Numbered from the stretch's first letter, positions 19,217 to 28,286 are shown. The stretch is DNA of 64,000 nt from Actinacidiphila sp. DG2A-62 (GCF_035825295.1 NZ_JAYMGI010000002.1:8437501-8501500); one strand, 5' to 3'. The notes: a model not told the origin generated them from the sequence alone. Numbers and translations: made by a program.

Positions 19217-19249
19217 CGCGTCCGGGCCCGTTAGCCGGGCCGGGACGCG
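19217..19249 (+). terminator. Terminator-like hairpin after GH25 gene
   Basis: CGCGTCC pairs with GGACGCG, and after one mismatch GGCCCG pairs with CGGGCC, with a TTAG-type loop. It starts 38 nt after the GH25 stop and ends 16 nt before the next ATG. Confidence 0.6.
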
Positions 19250-19264
19250 GGAAAAGCGCTGACC

Positions 19265-20287
19265 ATGGAGCCGATCGAGGCGCTGGAGCGGATCGCGTTC
19301 CTGCTGGAACGGACCGGGGCGCCCACCTACCGCGTGCGCGCCTTCCGCAACGCCGCCGCGGTGCTCGCCGCGCTGCCGCGGGCCGAGCGGCGGGCGCGCG
19401 CCCGCGACGGCTCCCTCACCCGGCTGAAGGGCATCGGCGCCACCACCGGCCGGGTGATCGCCGAGGCAGAGGCCGGCCGGGTCCCGGGCTACCTGGCCGA
19501 CCTGGAGGAACAGGCCCGCACCCCGCTCGCCGAGGGCGGCCGGGAGCTGCAGGCGGCGCTGCGCGGCGACTGCCACGTGCACTCCGACTGGTCGGACGGC
19601 GGCAGTCCGATCGAGGTGATGGCGCGCACCGCCCGCGACACCGTCGGCCACGAGTGGACGGTGCTCACCGACCACAGCCCGCGGCTGAAGATCGCCCGCG
19701 GCCTGACCGCCGACCGGCTGCTGCGCCAGCTCGACGAGGTCGAGCGGATCAACGCCGAGCTCGCCCCCTTCCGGCTGCTCACCGGGATCGAGTGCGACAT
19801 CCTCCCGGACGGCTCGCTCGACCAGCGCGACGACCTGCTCGACCGGCTGGACGTGGTGGTCGCCTCCGCCCACTCCGAACTGCGCATGGCCGCGCCCGCC
19901 TTCACCCGCCGCCTGGTGGCCGCCGTCTCCAACCCGCTGGTCGACGTGCTCGGCCACTGCACCGGCCGGCTCATCGGCGAACGCACCCGGCCCGAGTCGG
20001 CCTTCGACGCCGGGGAGGTCTTCGCCGCCTGCGCCCGGGCCGGCGTCGCGGTGGAGCTGAACAGCAGCCCGCACCGGCTCGACCCGCCGCGCCGGCTGCT
20101 GGACCTGGCCCGCGACGCGGGCACGCTCTTCGCCGTCGACAGCGACGCGCACGCCCCGGGCCAGCTGGACTGGCAGATCCACGGCTGCGCCCGCGCGGAG
20201 GCGGCCGGCATCCCCGCCGAGCGCGTCGTCACCACCTGGAGCGCCGACCGCCTGCTGGAGTGGACCCGGCACCGCCGTGTCCGATGA
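19265..20287 (+). CDS. PHP-domain phosphoesterase with N-terminal PolX-like HhH domain
   Basis: A 340-residue metal-dependent phosphoesterase. Residues 1-95 form a DNA polymerase beta-type helix-hairpin-helix segment (VRAFRNAAAVLAAL...LKGIGATTGRVIAEA). The PHP domain follows with metal-binding motifs DCHVHSDWSDGG, LTDHSP, GIECDI, ASAHSE, LGHCTGR and DSDAHAPGQLDW. This is the PolX architecture lacking the polymerase palm, typical of stand-alone actinobacterial proteins; a nucleic-acid or histidinol-phosphate substrate is possible. ATG with only a weak GGGAAAAG site. Its last 59 bp overlap the convergent BKACE gene. Confidence 0.88.
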   Translation: MEPIEALERIAFLLERTGAPTYRVRAFRNAAAVLAALPRAERRARARDGSLTRLKGIGATTGRVIAEAEAGRVPGYLADLEEQARTPLAEGGRELQAALRGDCHVHSDWSDGGSPIEVMARTARDTVGHEWTVLTDHSPRLKIARGLTADRLLRQLDEVERINAELAPFRLLTGIECDILPDGSLDQRDDLLDRLDVVVASAHSELRMAAPAFTRRLVAAVSNPLVDVLGHCTGRLIGERTRPESAFDAGEVFAACARAGVAVELNSSPHRLDPPRRLLDLARDAGTLFAVDSDAHAPGQLDWQIHGCARAEAAGIPAERVVTTWSADRLLEWTRHRRVR

Positions 20288-21104
20288 CCTCCAGCGCGGC
20301 GCGCACCAGCGACGCGTTGTCCGGCGCCGGAGCGCCGTCCGGCAGCGTCAGCACGTCCTCCAGGCCGATCCTGGTGTCCAGTCCCCGCTCGGCGGCCAGC
20401 CCCAGCACCGGCCACGCGCCGCCGTCCTCGCCGTGCAGCAGCACCGGCACACCGCGGAGTCCCCGCCTCCCCGACCCGCCGCGCCGCGCCCCGGCCCCGC
20501 TGCCGCCCGCCCCGACCGCGCTGCCACCGGGGCCGCCCGCCGTGCCGCCCGCGCCGTCTCCGGCCCCGCCGTCGTCCGCCAGCTCGGCGAGCAGCCGCAG
20601 CGCGGCGGCCGGCGCGGTCCGCGGGTCGGTGTCGGTGACCTCCGCCAGCACCCGCAGCACCCGCCCGGCGTGCGGCCAGGCCCGCAGCCGCGCCACCGCG
20701 TCGGTGCCGGAGAACACGCCCGCCTCGATCCTGACCCCGACGCCGAGCAGCGCCTCCGCGACCGCCTGCGCGCCCTCCTCGTGCCAGTTGACCGACGCGT
20801 GGTCGGGCAGCACCGACCAGGACCGCACCAGCGCCGCGCGCCGCGCCGGATCGGGCTCGGTCCACGCGCCGGTGGTGACGCCGACCGGCACGCCGGGCGC
20901 GCTCGCCCGCACCGCCGCGACCGCCGCGTCCACGAACACCGCCGCCATGGTGTCCGCGCCGTCGCCGTCCCTGGGGTGCAGGTGGACGTCCCGGGCGCCC
21001 GCGGCCACCGCCTCGGCCGCCGCGTCGCCCAGCTCCCGCGCGGTCATCGGCAGCGCCTCGCACACCGCCCGGTCCCGCGATCCGTTCAGGCACACCTGCA
21101 GCAT
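20229..21104 (-). CDS. 3-keto-5-aminohexanoate cleavage (BKACE/Kce, DUF849) family enzyme
   Basis: A 291-residue zinc-dependent beta-keto acid cleavage enzyme, transferring an acyl part of a beta-keto acid to acetyl-CoA. Family marks are the N-terminal VCLNGSRDR, the zinc-site HLHPRDGDGADT, VGVTTGAW, and EAGVFSGTD; DTRIGLEDVLTLPDG is near the C terminus. A Gly/Ala-rich insert of about 35 residues (near 190-225) interrupts the barrel between conserved strands. ATG at 21104 with GAGGATC upstream; the frame is open 20 codons further without a ribosome site. No lysine-fermentation neighbours, so the beta-keto acid substrate is unknown. Confidence 0.85.
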   Translation of the reverse strand: MLQVCLNGSRDRAVCEALPMTARELGDAAAEAVAAGARDVHLHPRDGDGADTMAAVFVDAAVAAVRASAPGVPVGVTTGAWTEPDPARRAALVRSWSVLPDHASVNWHEEGAQAVAEALLGVGVRIEAGVFSGTDAVARLRAWPHAGRVLRVLAEVTDTDPRTAPAAALRLLAELADDGGAGDGAGGTAGGPGGSAVGAGGSGAGARRGGSGRRGLRGVPVLLHGEDGGAWPVLGLAAERGLDTRIGLEDVLTLPDGAPAPDNASLVRAALEVIGHGGAGSTPAGGRRSRW

Positions 21105-21263
21105 GTCGTGATCCTCGCAGCAGGCGGACGGGGGCGCCGCCCGCCGTGGGCGAATCGGGTGCACCCGGGCGGCGGAGGCCCGCTGCCCGGCTCCCGCGGC
21201 GGGGAACCGGGCGAACGGTCCGGACCGGGCGAGCGGTCCGGACCGGGCGGGCCGGTACGCCGG

Positions 21264-23357
21264 TCAGGTCGTCGTGCAGACCGTGCCGTTGAGCGTGAAC
21301 ACCGTCGGCGGCGGGTTCGCGCCGGTGTTCGCCCCGGTGAAGCCGAAGCTCACCGAGTTCCCGCCGTGCGCGGCCAGCGTGCCGTTCCAGTCCACCGGGG
21401 TCGCCACCACGTCCTGGCCCCGCGTGCTGACGTTCGCGTTCCAGAAGCCGGTGACCGACTCGCCCGTGCTGGGGAAGCGGAAGGCCAGCGTCCAGCCGGT
21501 GATCGGCGCGGGGCCGGTGTCGGTGACCGTCACGTTGGCGTTCCAGCCGTTCCCCCAGCCGGCGGTGACCTGGTACGACACCGCGCAGTCGGCCTCGGCC
21601 GGAGTGCCGGTGCGCACCGTCACCGGGTCCGAGGGCCGCGACAGCCGCCCGGACGAGTCCCGCGCCAGCACGTTCCAGGTGAACGTGGAGCCGGGGGTGA
21701 GGTTGGGCACGGTGACCGATCCGCCGGTGGAACTGCCCAGCAGCTCGCTGACCGCGCCGACCTGCCGGTAGACCTCGTACCGGTCGGCCTTGCCGCCGGT
21801 CGAGGGGTTCCAGGCGACGGTCGCCGAGGTGGCGCCGGCCGCGGTGACGTGGACCCCGCCGGGGGCGGACAGCGCCGAGGCGGTGCCCGCCGCCTGGTGC
21901 AGCGTGATCGTGGTCAGCGAGTACGGCGGCAGCGCCACCGCGCCGGTGTCCGTGGTCGTCGCCGTGTCGATCGCGTTCGCCCCGTCCCGGAAGGTCGCCA
22001 CGGTCGCCGACGCGGGGTCGGGGCGGAAGCCGGAGTAGTGCAGCGCGACCTGCCGGGCCGCGGCCGGGTCCTTGTTGATCAGCAGCACGCTCAGGTCGCC
22101 GTTCGCCTGGTGCACCGCGTGCGCGGCCACCAGCGGGTCGTCCGTGGCCGCGCCCACCAGCTGGTCGCCCGGCCGGCCGAGCCGGCTGAGCATGGAGATC
22201 GCGTGGTACGTCGGGAACGGCGTGTTCAGCGGCGGTTCGCAGACGCTGCCCACGCAGGTCCCGCTGGACAGGATGCCGTAGTCCCCGTAGTCGGTCGCGC
22301 CGTCTGGGGCGGTGCTGATTGCGGTCGGCCCGTTGTGGGTGTCCCACCAGTCGACGGTGAACACCCCGCTCTCCAGCGCGGTCGCGTAGGCGTCGGCCCC
22401 GAACAGCGCGTCCGGCTGGGTGTCCTCGTCGACGTTGGAGTTGACCTCGGTCAGCGCGATCGGCGTCCTGGCGGCGCCGTTCGCGTCCAGCTGCGCCCGC
22501 AGCTGGGCGAGTTCGCCGGTCAACTGGGAGGTCGTGCCGAGCGCCTGGGCCGCGTCGGAGCCGCCGGGGTACCAGTGCACGATCACGAAGTCCGCCTTGC
22601 CGGCGATCAGCGGGATCACCGTGTGGTTCCAGTCCGCGCTCTCGCCGTCGGCCATCACCCCGTCCGGCCAGTTGCCGGGCATCGTCAGCACCGCGCCGAC
22701 CTTCACCGTCGGGTCCACCGCCTTCATCGCCGAGGCGTAGGCGACCACGTTGCGGCCGTAGGCGGCCGGCGAGGTGTCGGCGTGGTCGTCGCGCTCCCAG
22801 CCCGAGCCGTAGTGCCCGTTGCCGTACAGCTCGTTGCCGACCTCCCACAGCTTCGCGCCGTAGCCCTTGGTGACGTTGGCGTAGCGCACCCAGTCCGCCG
22901 CCTCCTGCGGCGTGCCCGAGCCGTAGTTCGCGATCAGGATCGGCTGCGCCCCGATCTTCTTGACCGTGCCCATGAACGCGTCGAAGTCCGTGCCGGGCGC
23001 GACGTAGCCGCCGGGCGCGGTGTTGTCCTGCCAGTGGTAGAGGTCCCCGTACGAGCCGCCCGGGTAGCGCAGCGCGCCGATGTGCGCCGACTGCAGCAGG
23101 TCCTGCACGTCGGGGGCGTTCATCTGGGCGTCCCACACCGCGCTGTTGAGGCCGTAGGCGGTGTCGGGGATGGTGCCGCGGCCCTCGGCGGCGTTCACCG
23201 TCACGTCCACCGCGGCCGGCGCGCCGTCGGCGTGCGGAGCGGGATCGGCGGCGGCGGGCCCACCGGCCAGCAGGGCGGCGCCCAGCGCCGAGACGGTCAG
23301 CGCCGCGGCGGCGCGGGCGCGCCAGGGCGCGCGGGACTGGGCTCTTGGGAAGTGCAC
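21264..23357 (-). CDS. Secreted clan-A glycoside hydrolase with Fn3 and CBM2 domains
   Basis: Exported plant cell-wall hydrolase of 697 residues, of the type usually annotated alpha-L-arabinofuranosidase or cellulose-binding protein. Order: signal peptide (1-37), a (beta/alpha)8 domain with acid/base Glu in LWEVGNELYG (about residue 170) and nucleophile Glu in ALTEVNSN (about 300), a beta-sandwich, an Fn3 domain (about 500-580), and a C-terminal CBM2 (CAVSYQVTAGWGNGWNANVT ... VFTLNGTVC, paired Cys at its ends). Exact GH family (GH51/GH39/GH44-like) I cannot fix. GTG start with AAGGTGAG upstream. A near-consensus promoter with a perfect CebR-type operator lies at 23404-23445, so it should respond to cello-oligosaccharides. 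Confidence 0.87.
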   Translation of the reverse strand: MHFPRAQSRAPWRARAAAALTVSALGAALLAGGPAAADPAPHADGAPAAVDVTVNAAEGRGTIPDTAYGLNSAVWDAQMNAPDVQDLLQSAHIGALRYPGGSYGDLYHWQDNTAPGGYVAPGTDFDAFMGTVKKIGAQPILIANYGSGTPQEAADWVRYANVTKGYGAKLWEVGNELYGNGHYGSGWERDDHADTSPAAYGRNVVAYASAMKAVDPTVKVGAVLTMPGNWPDGVMADGESADWNHTVIPLIAGKADFVIVHWYPGGSDAAQALGTTSQLTGELAQLRAQLDANGAARTPIALTEVNSNVDEDTQPDALFGADAYATALESGVFTVDWWDTHNGPTAISTAPDGATDYGDYGILSSGTCVGSVCEPPLNTPFPTYHAISMLSRLGRPGDQLVGAATDDPLVAAHAVHQANGDLSVLLINKDPAAARQVALHYSGFRPDPASATVATFRDGANAIDTATTTDTGAVALPPYSLTTITLHQAAGTASALSAPGGVHVTAAGATSATVAWNPSTGGKADRYEVYRQVGAVSELLGSSTGGSVTVPNLTPGSTFTWNVLARDSSGRLSRPSDPVTVRTGTPAEADCAVSYQVTAGWGNGWNANVTVTDTGPAPITGWTLAFRFPSTGESVTGFWNANVSTRGQDVVATPVDWNGTLAAHGGNSVSFGFTGANTGANPPPTVFTLNGTVCTTT

Positions 23358-23403
23358 GGGTTCTCACCTTCGGCAGGCGGGACGTGGGGGGTGCGCACAC
23401 GTG

Positions 23404-23445
23404 TGGGAGCGCTCCCATATTTGGCGTCCGCGACCCGGCTGTCAA
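23404..23445 (-). promoter_or_regulatory. Promoter with CebR-type operator for the CBM2 glycosidase
   Basis: Read on the minus strand, TTGACA (23445-23440), a 17-nt spacer and AAATAT (23422-23417) make an unusually good vegetative promoter. The perfect 14-bp palindrome TGGGAGCGCTCCCA (23404-23417) starts at the last base of the -10 and covers the transcript start. That sequence is the operator described for the cellobiose/cellotriose repressor CebR of Streptomyces. Confidence 0.88.
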
Positions 23446-23631
23446 TGGGCCCGCGCCGACCGGGCGCGGCTGCCGGGATGACCGCGCGCCGAGCGGGAAG
23501 GTGCAAGGGGTCCCGCGACGGCGCGGGACGCCCCGCGGCGGCCCGCCGCGCCGCGAGGTCGCGTCGCGGGCCCCGGGACGTGGCCGGGCGGGCGCGCGGC
23601 ACGGCGACGGGACGAGGAGAGGCGGACACGG

Positions 23632-24615
23632 GTGATCGTGGACTGGGCGGTGTACGACAAGGGGCGCCGCGACGAGCGGCCGGGCGAGCTGCGCGAGGCC
23701 ATCGCCCGCGCGCGGGACGCCGCCGACGCCTTCGTGTGGGTCGGCATGCGCGAGCCGACGCCCGACGAGTTCGACCTGCTGGCCACCGAGTTCGGACTGC
23801 ACCCGCTGGCCGTCGAGGACGCGCTCAAGGCCCACCAGCGCCCCAAGATGGAGGTCTACCGCGACGCCCTGTTCACCGTGGTCAAACCGCTGTCCTACGA
23901 CGACGACGCGGCCACCGTCACCGCCGCCGAGCTGATGGTCTTCATCGGCGAGTCCTTCGTGGTCACCGTCCGGCACGGCGAGGCGGCGACCGCCGCGGAC
24001 GTCAGGAAGCGGCTGGAGGACGACCCGCGGCTGCTCAGGCGCGGCCCGGTCGCGGTGCTCTACGCGATCTGCGACAGCGTCGTGGACGACTACCTGGAGA
24101 TCGCCGCCGAGCTCCAGGTCGACCTGGAGGAGCTGGAGGAGCAGGTCTTCGCGCCCACCGGCGGCGACTCCGCCCGGGTGGCCGGGGTGATCTACGCCTT
24201 CAAACGCCAGGTGCTGGAGTTCCGCCGTGCCACCGGCCCGCTCAGCGAGCCGATGGCACGGCTCGCCTCCGGCACCACGCCCTTCGTCGGCGACGGCACC
24301 CGCGCCTTCTTCCGCGACGTCGCCGACCACCTCTCACGCGCCGGGGACGCGGGGGAGGGGCTGGACCGGCTGCTCTCCGACATCCTGGCCGCGCACCTCA
24401 CCCAGGTCGGCGTGCGGCAGAACGACGACATGCGCAAGATCTCGGCGTGGGCGGCCATGGCCGCGGTACCCACGATGATCGCCGGCATCTACGGCATGAA
24501 CTTCCGCCACATGCCCGAGCTGCGCCAGGTCTGGGGCTATCCGGCGGCGCTCGGCGTGATGGCCGTGGTCGTCGCGCTGCTCTACCGGCAGTTCAAGCGC
24601 CGCGGCTGGCTGTGA
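23632..24615 (+). CDS. corA: CorA-family magnesium/divalent cation transporter
   Basis: Channel-type Mg2+ importer, 327 residues, homopentameric in the family. The long cytosolic N-terminal domain (1-265) is acidic and helical, with LEELEEQVFAP near 170. Two C-terminal membrane helices follow; the first ends in the signature YGMNF (selectivity loop) and the second ends in the basic tail YRQFKRRGWL. The loop after GMN is FRHMPELRQVWG. GTG start with GAGGAGAGG about 12 nt upstream. It diverges from the CebR-type-controlled glycosidase and converges with the GH65 gene. Confidence 0.93.
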   Translation: MIVDWAVYDKGRRDERPGELREAIARARDAADAFVWVGMREPTPDEFDLLATEFGLHPLAVEDALKAHQRPKMEVYRDALFTVVKPLSYDDDAATVTAAELMVFIGESFVVTVRHGEAATAADVRKRLEDDPRLLRRGPVAVLYAICDSVVDDYLEIAAELQVDLEELEEQVFAPTGGDSARVAGVIYAFKRQVLEFRRATGPLSEPMARLASGTTPFVGDGTRAFFRDVADHLSRAGDAGEGLDRLLSDILAAHLTQVGVRQNDDMRKISAWAAMAAVPTMIAGIYGMNFRHMPELRQVWGYPAALGVMAVVVALLYRQFKRRGWL

Positions 24616-24619
24616 CCCC

Positions 24620-24635
24620 GGGGGCCGCGGCCCCC
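24620..24635. terminator. Palindromic terminator between corA and GH65 genes
   Basis: GGGGGCCGCGGCCCCC, a perfect 16-bp palindrome, begins 4 nt after the corA stop in the 75-bp gap between convergent genes and can act in both directions. Confidence 0.6.
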
Positions 24636-24690
24636 GCCGCCCGCCGGCTGGCCGCGCGCCCGCCCGCCGTCATCGCTCGCGCTGCACCCG

Positions 24691-27051
24691 TCACCGCTCG
24701 CGCTGCGCCCGGCGACGCGGCGCGCGCCCCGGCGGCTGCTCGGGCTGCGGCAGGTGCTTGAGCTGCGGCAGGTCACGCACCACCGGCGCCGCGGAGGTCA
24801 GCGTGAACGGCTCCTCGTAGTGCAGGATCTCCAGCGGCTCGCCCTCGGCCAGGGTGTACGTCGCCGAGGCCGGCCGGACCTCCACGCGCAGCCGGCGGCC
24901 CCGGAACAGCAGCCGGAACGCCAGCCGGCTCAGCGCCCCCGGCAGCCGCGGCGCGAACCGCAACGAGTCCCCGTCGAACAGCCGCATCCCGCCGAAGCCG
25001 GCCACCAGCGCCGTCCAGGTGCCGGCCAGCGCGGCGATGTGCAGCCCGTCGCGCGCGTTGTTCTCCAGGTCCTCCAGGTCCATCAGCGCCGTCTCGCCCA
25101 GGTAGTCGTAGGCGAGCTGCAGATGGCCCACCTCGGCGGCGACCACCGACTGGCAGTACGCGCTCAGCGAGGAGTCCCGCACCGTCAGCGGCTCGTAGTA
25201 GGCGAAGTCCCGGGCCTTCTGCTCGGGCGTGAACGCGTCCCCGCGCAGGTACAGCGCCAGCACCAGGTCCGCCTGCTTGACCACCTGCTTGCGGTACAGG
25301 TCGAAGTACGGGTAGTGCAGCATCAGCGGGTAGCGGTCCACGCCGGTCGCCGCGAAGTCCCAGCGCTGGTGCCGGGTGTAGCCCTCGGACTGCTGGTGGA
25401 CGCCCAGCTCCTCGTCGTACGGCACGGTCATCGCCGCCGCCGCGTCGCGCCAGGCCGCCGTCTCCTCGTCGGTGACGCCCAGCGCCGACGCGTGCCGCGG
25501 ATGGCGCTCGGCGGCGTCCGCCGCGGCCAACAGGTTCGCCTGGGCCATCAGGTTGGTGTACGTGTTGTCGTCGGCGACCGCGCTGTACTCGTCGGGGCCG
25601 GTCACGCCGTCGATGTGGAAGGCGCCCGCGTGGTCGTGGTGGCCCAGCGAACGCCACAGCCGGGCGGTCTCCACCAGCAGTTCCAGCCCGGTCTCGGCCT
25701 CGAACACCTCGTCGCCGGTGGTCGCCACGTACCGCACCACCGCGTCCGCGATGTCGGCGTTGATGTGGAAGGCGGCGGTGCCGGCCGGCCAGTAGCCCGA
25801 CGCCTCGTCGCCGTTGATCGTCCGCCAGGGGAACGCCGCGCCCCGCAGGCCCAGTTGGGTCGCGCGCTCCTTGGCCGTCGGCAGCGTGTTCTGCCGCCAG
25901 CGCAGCACCTCGGCGGCGGCCCGCGGCGCGGTGAAGGTGAGCAGCGGCAGCACCACCGTCTCGGCGTCCCAGAAGGTGTGCCCGTCGTAGCCGGAGCCGG
26001 TCAGCCCCTTCGCCGGGATCGCCCGCTCCTCGGCCCGCGCGCCGCTCTGCAGCACGTGGAACAGCCCGAACCGCACCGCCTGCTGGATCTCGGTGTCGCC
26101 GTCGATCTCGACGTCCGCCTGCTCCCAGAAGTCGTCCAGGTACGCGCGCTGCTGGTCCAGCAGCCCCTGCCAGCCGGTGTCCCGCGCGCCGACCAGCGCC
26201 GCGTCCGCCTGGTCGCGCAGCGCCGGCAGCGACCGCGCCGCCGACCAGCCGTAGCCGACGAACTTCTCGATCCGCAGCCGCTGCCCGGCCTCCAGCACCG
26301 AGGTCACCGTGAGCCGGGCCACGTCGGCGGCCGACTCGCTCGACAGCTGGGTGCCGTCCGGGCCGCTCACCCGGTGGTCGGCCGCGGCGGCCAGCCGCAG
26401 CCCGCTGCGGGCGGTGGAGTGGATCAGCCGCAGCCGGGTGCCGTCGGCGAAGTGCTCCTCCGGCCGCAGCGGCGACTCCAGGGCCGCGGCCACCCGCGGA
26501 TCGCCCGGCTGGTGCGGCAGCTCCTCGTTCGCCGCCAGCTCGGACTGCACCACCACCCGCACCTGCTCGTCCAGCGGCTCCACCTCGTAGGCGATCGCCG
26601 CGACCGCCCGCTGCTTGAAGGACACCATCCGCACCGACGTGACCCGCACCGCGCGCCCGGCCGGCGACACCCACTCGCACCTGCGGCGCAGCACGCCGGT
26701 CCGCATGTCCAGCTCCCGCTCGTGCCGGCGGACCGTGCCGTAGCGCAGGTCGAACGGCTCGTCGTCGACCAGCAGCCTGATCAGCTTGCCGTTGGTGACG
26801 TTGATGACCGTCTGACCGGACTCCGGGTAGCCGTAGCCCGCCTCCGCGTACGGCAGCGGGTGCAGCTCGTGCAGGCCGTTGAGGTAGGAGCCCGGCAGGC
26901 CGTTCGGCTCGCCCTCGTCGAGATTGCCGCGCCAGCCGATGTGGCCGTTGGACAGCGCGAACACCGACTCGCTCTGCGGCAGCAGGTCGAGGTTCAGCTC
27001 GCACTCGCGCAGGCTCCACGCCCCGACCTCGTACGCCGGGTCGGTGATCAT
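24691..27051 (-). CDS. GH65-family glycoside phosphorylase/hydrolase (maltose/trehalose/kojibiose type)
   Basis: A 786-residue GH65 enzyme acting on an alpha-glucoside. N-terminal beta-sandwich (ALSNGHIGWRGNLDEGEPNG), then the (alpha/alpha)6 barrel with GYDGHTFWDAETVVLPLL, the catalytic Glu in VTGPDEYSAVADDN (about residue 480), and VVKQADLVLALYLRGD and DSSLSAYCQSVVAAEVGH, the region that binds phosphate in phosphorylases; then a short C-terminal sandwich and an Arg-rich tail. The ATG at 27051 overlaps the HAD gene stop (ATGA). Pairing with a beta-phosphoglucomutase gene supports a phosphorylase yielding beta-glucose 1-phosphate. Mycobacterial relatives are trehalases, so substrate is open. 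Confidence 0.9.
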   Translation of the reverse strand: MITDPAYEVGAWSLRECELNLDLLPQSESVFALSNGHIGWRGNLDEGEPNGLPGSYLNGLHELHPLPYAEAGYGYPESGQTVINVTNGKLIRLLVDDEPFDLRYGTVRRHERELDMRTGVLRRRCEWVSPAGRAVRVTSVRMVSFKQRAVAAIAYEVEPLDEQVRVVVQSELAANEELPHQPGDPRVAAALESPLRPEEHFADGTRLRLIHSTARSGLRLAAAADHRVSGPDGTQLSSESAADVARLTVTSVLEAGQRLRIEKFVGYGWSAARSLPALRDQADAALVGARDTGWQGLLDQQRAYLDDFWEQADVEIDGDTEIQQAVRFGLFHVLQSGARAEERAIPAKGLTGSGYDGHTFWDAETVVLPLLTFTAPRAAAEVLRWRQNTLPTAKERATQLGLRGAAFPWRTINGDEASGYWPAGTAAFHINADIADAVVRYVATTGDEVFEAETGLELLVETARLWRSLGHHDHAGAFHIDGVTGPDEYSAVADDNTYTNLMAQANLLAAADAAERHPRHASALGVTDEETAAWRDAAAAMTVPYDEELGVHQQSEGYTRHQRWDFAATGVDRYPLMLHYPYFDLYRKQVVKQADLVLALYLRGDAFTPEQKARDFAYYEPLTVRDSSLSAYCQSVVAAEVGHLQLAYDYLGETALMDLEDLENNARDGLHIAALAGTWTALVAGFGGMRLFDGDSLRFAPRLPGALSRLAFRLLFRGRRLRVEVRPASATYTLAEGEPLEILHYEEPFTLTSAAPVVRDLPQLKHLPQPEQPPGRAPRRRAQRER

Positions 27052-27791
27052 GCGGGCACCCCGATCAGCTCCGCCAGGTCCTTCACCACGACGTCCGCGC
27101 CGTGCTTGCGCAGCTCCTCGGCCTGCCCCACCCGGTCCACGCCGACCACGTGGCCGAACCGGCCCTCGCGCCCGGCGTCCATGCCGACCAGCGCGTCCTC
27201 GAACACCGCGCACTGCGCGGCGGTCATGCCCAGCTCGCCGGCCGCGTACAGGAACGTGTCGGGCTTCGGCTTGCCGCGCAGTCCCAGCTCCCTGATCGTC
27301 ACGCCGTCCACCCGCACCTCCAGCAGGTGCTCGATGCCGGCCGAGACCAGCACGTCGCGGCAGTTGGCGCTGGAGGAGACCACGGCCGTGCGCAGCCCGG
27401 CGGCGCGCACCGCCTCCAGGTAGCGCACCGACCCCGGGTAGGGGCGTACGCCCTCGTCGCGGATCTTCCGCAGCACCAGCTCGTTCTTGCGGTTGCCCAG
27501 CCCGTGGACCGTCTGCGCCCGCGGCGGGTCGTCCTCGTCGCCCTCGGGCAGTTCGATGCCGCGCGAGGCCAGGAACGTACGGACGCCGTCGCCGCGCGGC
27601 CGGCCGTCCACGTAGGCGTCGTAGTCGCCCACCGGGTCGAAGGGCCGGAAGCCCGGCCCCTGCAACTGCTCCAGGAACGAGTCGAACATCTCCTTCCACG
27701 CGGCCGCGTGCACCAGGGCCGTCGGGGTGAGGACGCCGTCGAGGTCGAAGAGGCAGGCGCGCACGCCGCCGGGCAGACCGATCTCCGTCAT
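27048..27791 (-). CDS. Beta-phosphoglucomutase-family HAD hydrolase
   Basis: A 247-residue HAD-superfamily protein, probably converting beta-glucose 1-phosphate to glucose 6-phosphate. The nucleophile motif is ACLFDLDGVLTPT (about residue 12), motif II VVSSSANCRD, and motifs III/IV GKPKPDTFLYAA and VFEDALVGMDAGR. In the last, the usual AGxxAG turn reads AGREGRFG. The cap domain follows residue 20. The ATG at 27791 is the first good start; the frame remains open far upstream only because of GC bias. It overlaps the GH65 start by 4 nt, so the two form a coupled disaccharide-catabolism operon. Confidence 0.9.
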   Translation of the reverse strand: MTEIGLPGGVRACLFDLDGVLTPTALVHAAAWKEMFDSFLEQLQGPGFRPFDPVGDYDAYVDGRPRGDGVRTFLASRGIELPEGDEDDPPRAQTVHGLGNRKNELVLRKIRDEGVRPYPGSVRYLEAVRAAGLRTAVVSSSANCRDVLVSAGIEHLLEVRVDGVTIRELGLRGKPKPDTFLYAAGELGMTAAQCAVFEDALVGMDAGREGRFGHVVGVDRVGQAEELRKHGADVVVKDLAELIGVPA

Positions 27792-28286
27792 GCACCAGCT
27801 TGTGCCCCCGATCGGCGGCCGGAATGCCCCCCGCCCAGGAAGTCCCCCGACTCGCCGAACGCCGCGGGCCGCCGGGTCGGCAGCCGCCGCGCATCCGGTC
27901 CGCGCGCCCCGCTGCCCGCGGCCGCGGGCCCCGCGCTCCCCGGTCGACGCGCACCGGGCCCCGCGGCCCGGCGCGGCGGGGAAAACCCCCGGGCCGGTCC
28001 ACCGGCACGCCGGATGGGCGCGCGCCCCGGCGCTGCCGCAGGCTGGAGACGCCGGACGCCCCGGGTCGAAACGCCGGCCCGGAACGCCGGCCCGGAACGG
28101 CGGCCCGGCACGGTGGCCGGGACACCCCGGGCTCGGACGCCCGGTCCAGGCACCCCCGGTCCGGACACCCCCGGCCCGGAAGCCCCAGTCCGGACGCCCC
28201 CCGCCCGGAACCGACGCCCCGACACCCGGACCCGACCCCATCCGACCCCGACCCGAAGCCCGGACCCCGCCTCCCGAGGAGCCGCC
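27792..28286. repeat. Gene-free region with degenerate GC repeats
   Basis: No convincing gene in 495 bp between divergent genes. From about 28070 to 28286 the plus strand is built of loosely repeated units such as GCCGGCCCGGAAC, CCCCCGGTCCGGACA and CCCCCGGCCCGGAAG, changing to CCGACCC units close to the hydrolase start. I see no clear promoter. The left part (27792-28060) shows nothing notable. Confidence 0.6.

Noticed and set aside
19489..24330. Minus-strand open frame of about 1610 codons
   Set aside because: It is antisense or out of frame to the PHP, BKACE, glycosidase and corA genes, with Arg/Gly/Ala shadow composition.
27052..28125. N-terminal extension of the GH65 frame
   Set aside because: It overlaps the HAD gene in another frame; the ATG at 27051 with ATGA coupling and the conserved start of the GH65 fold define the real N terminus.
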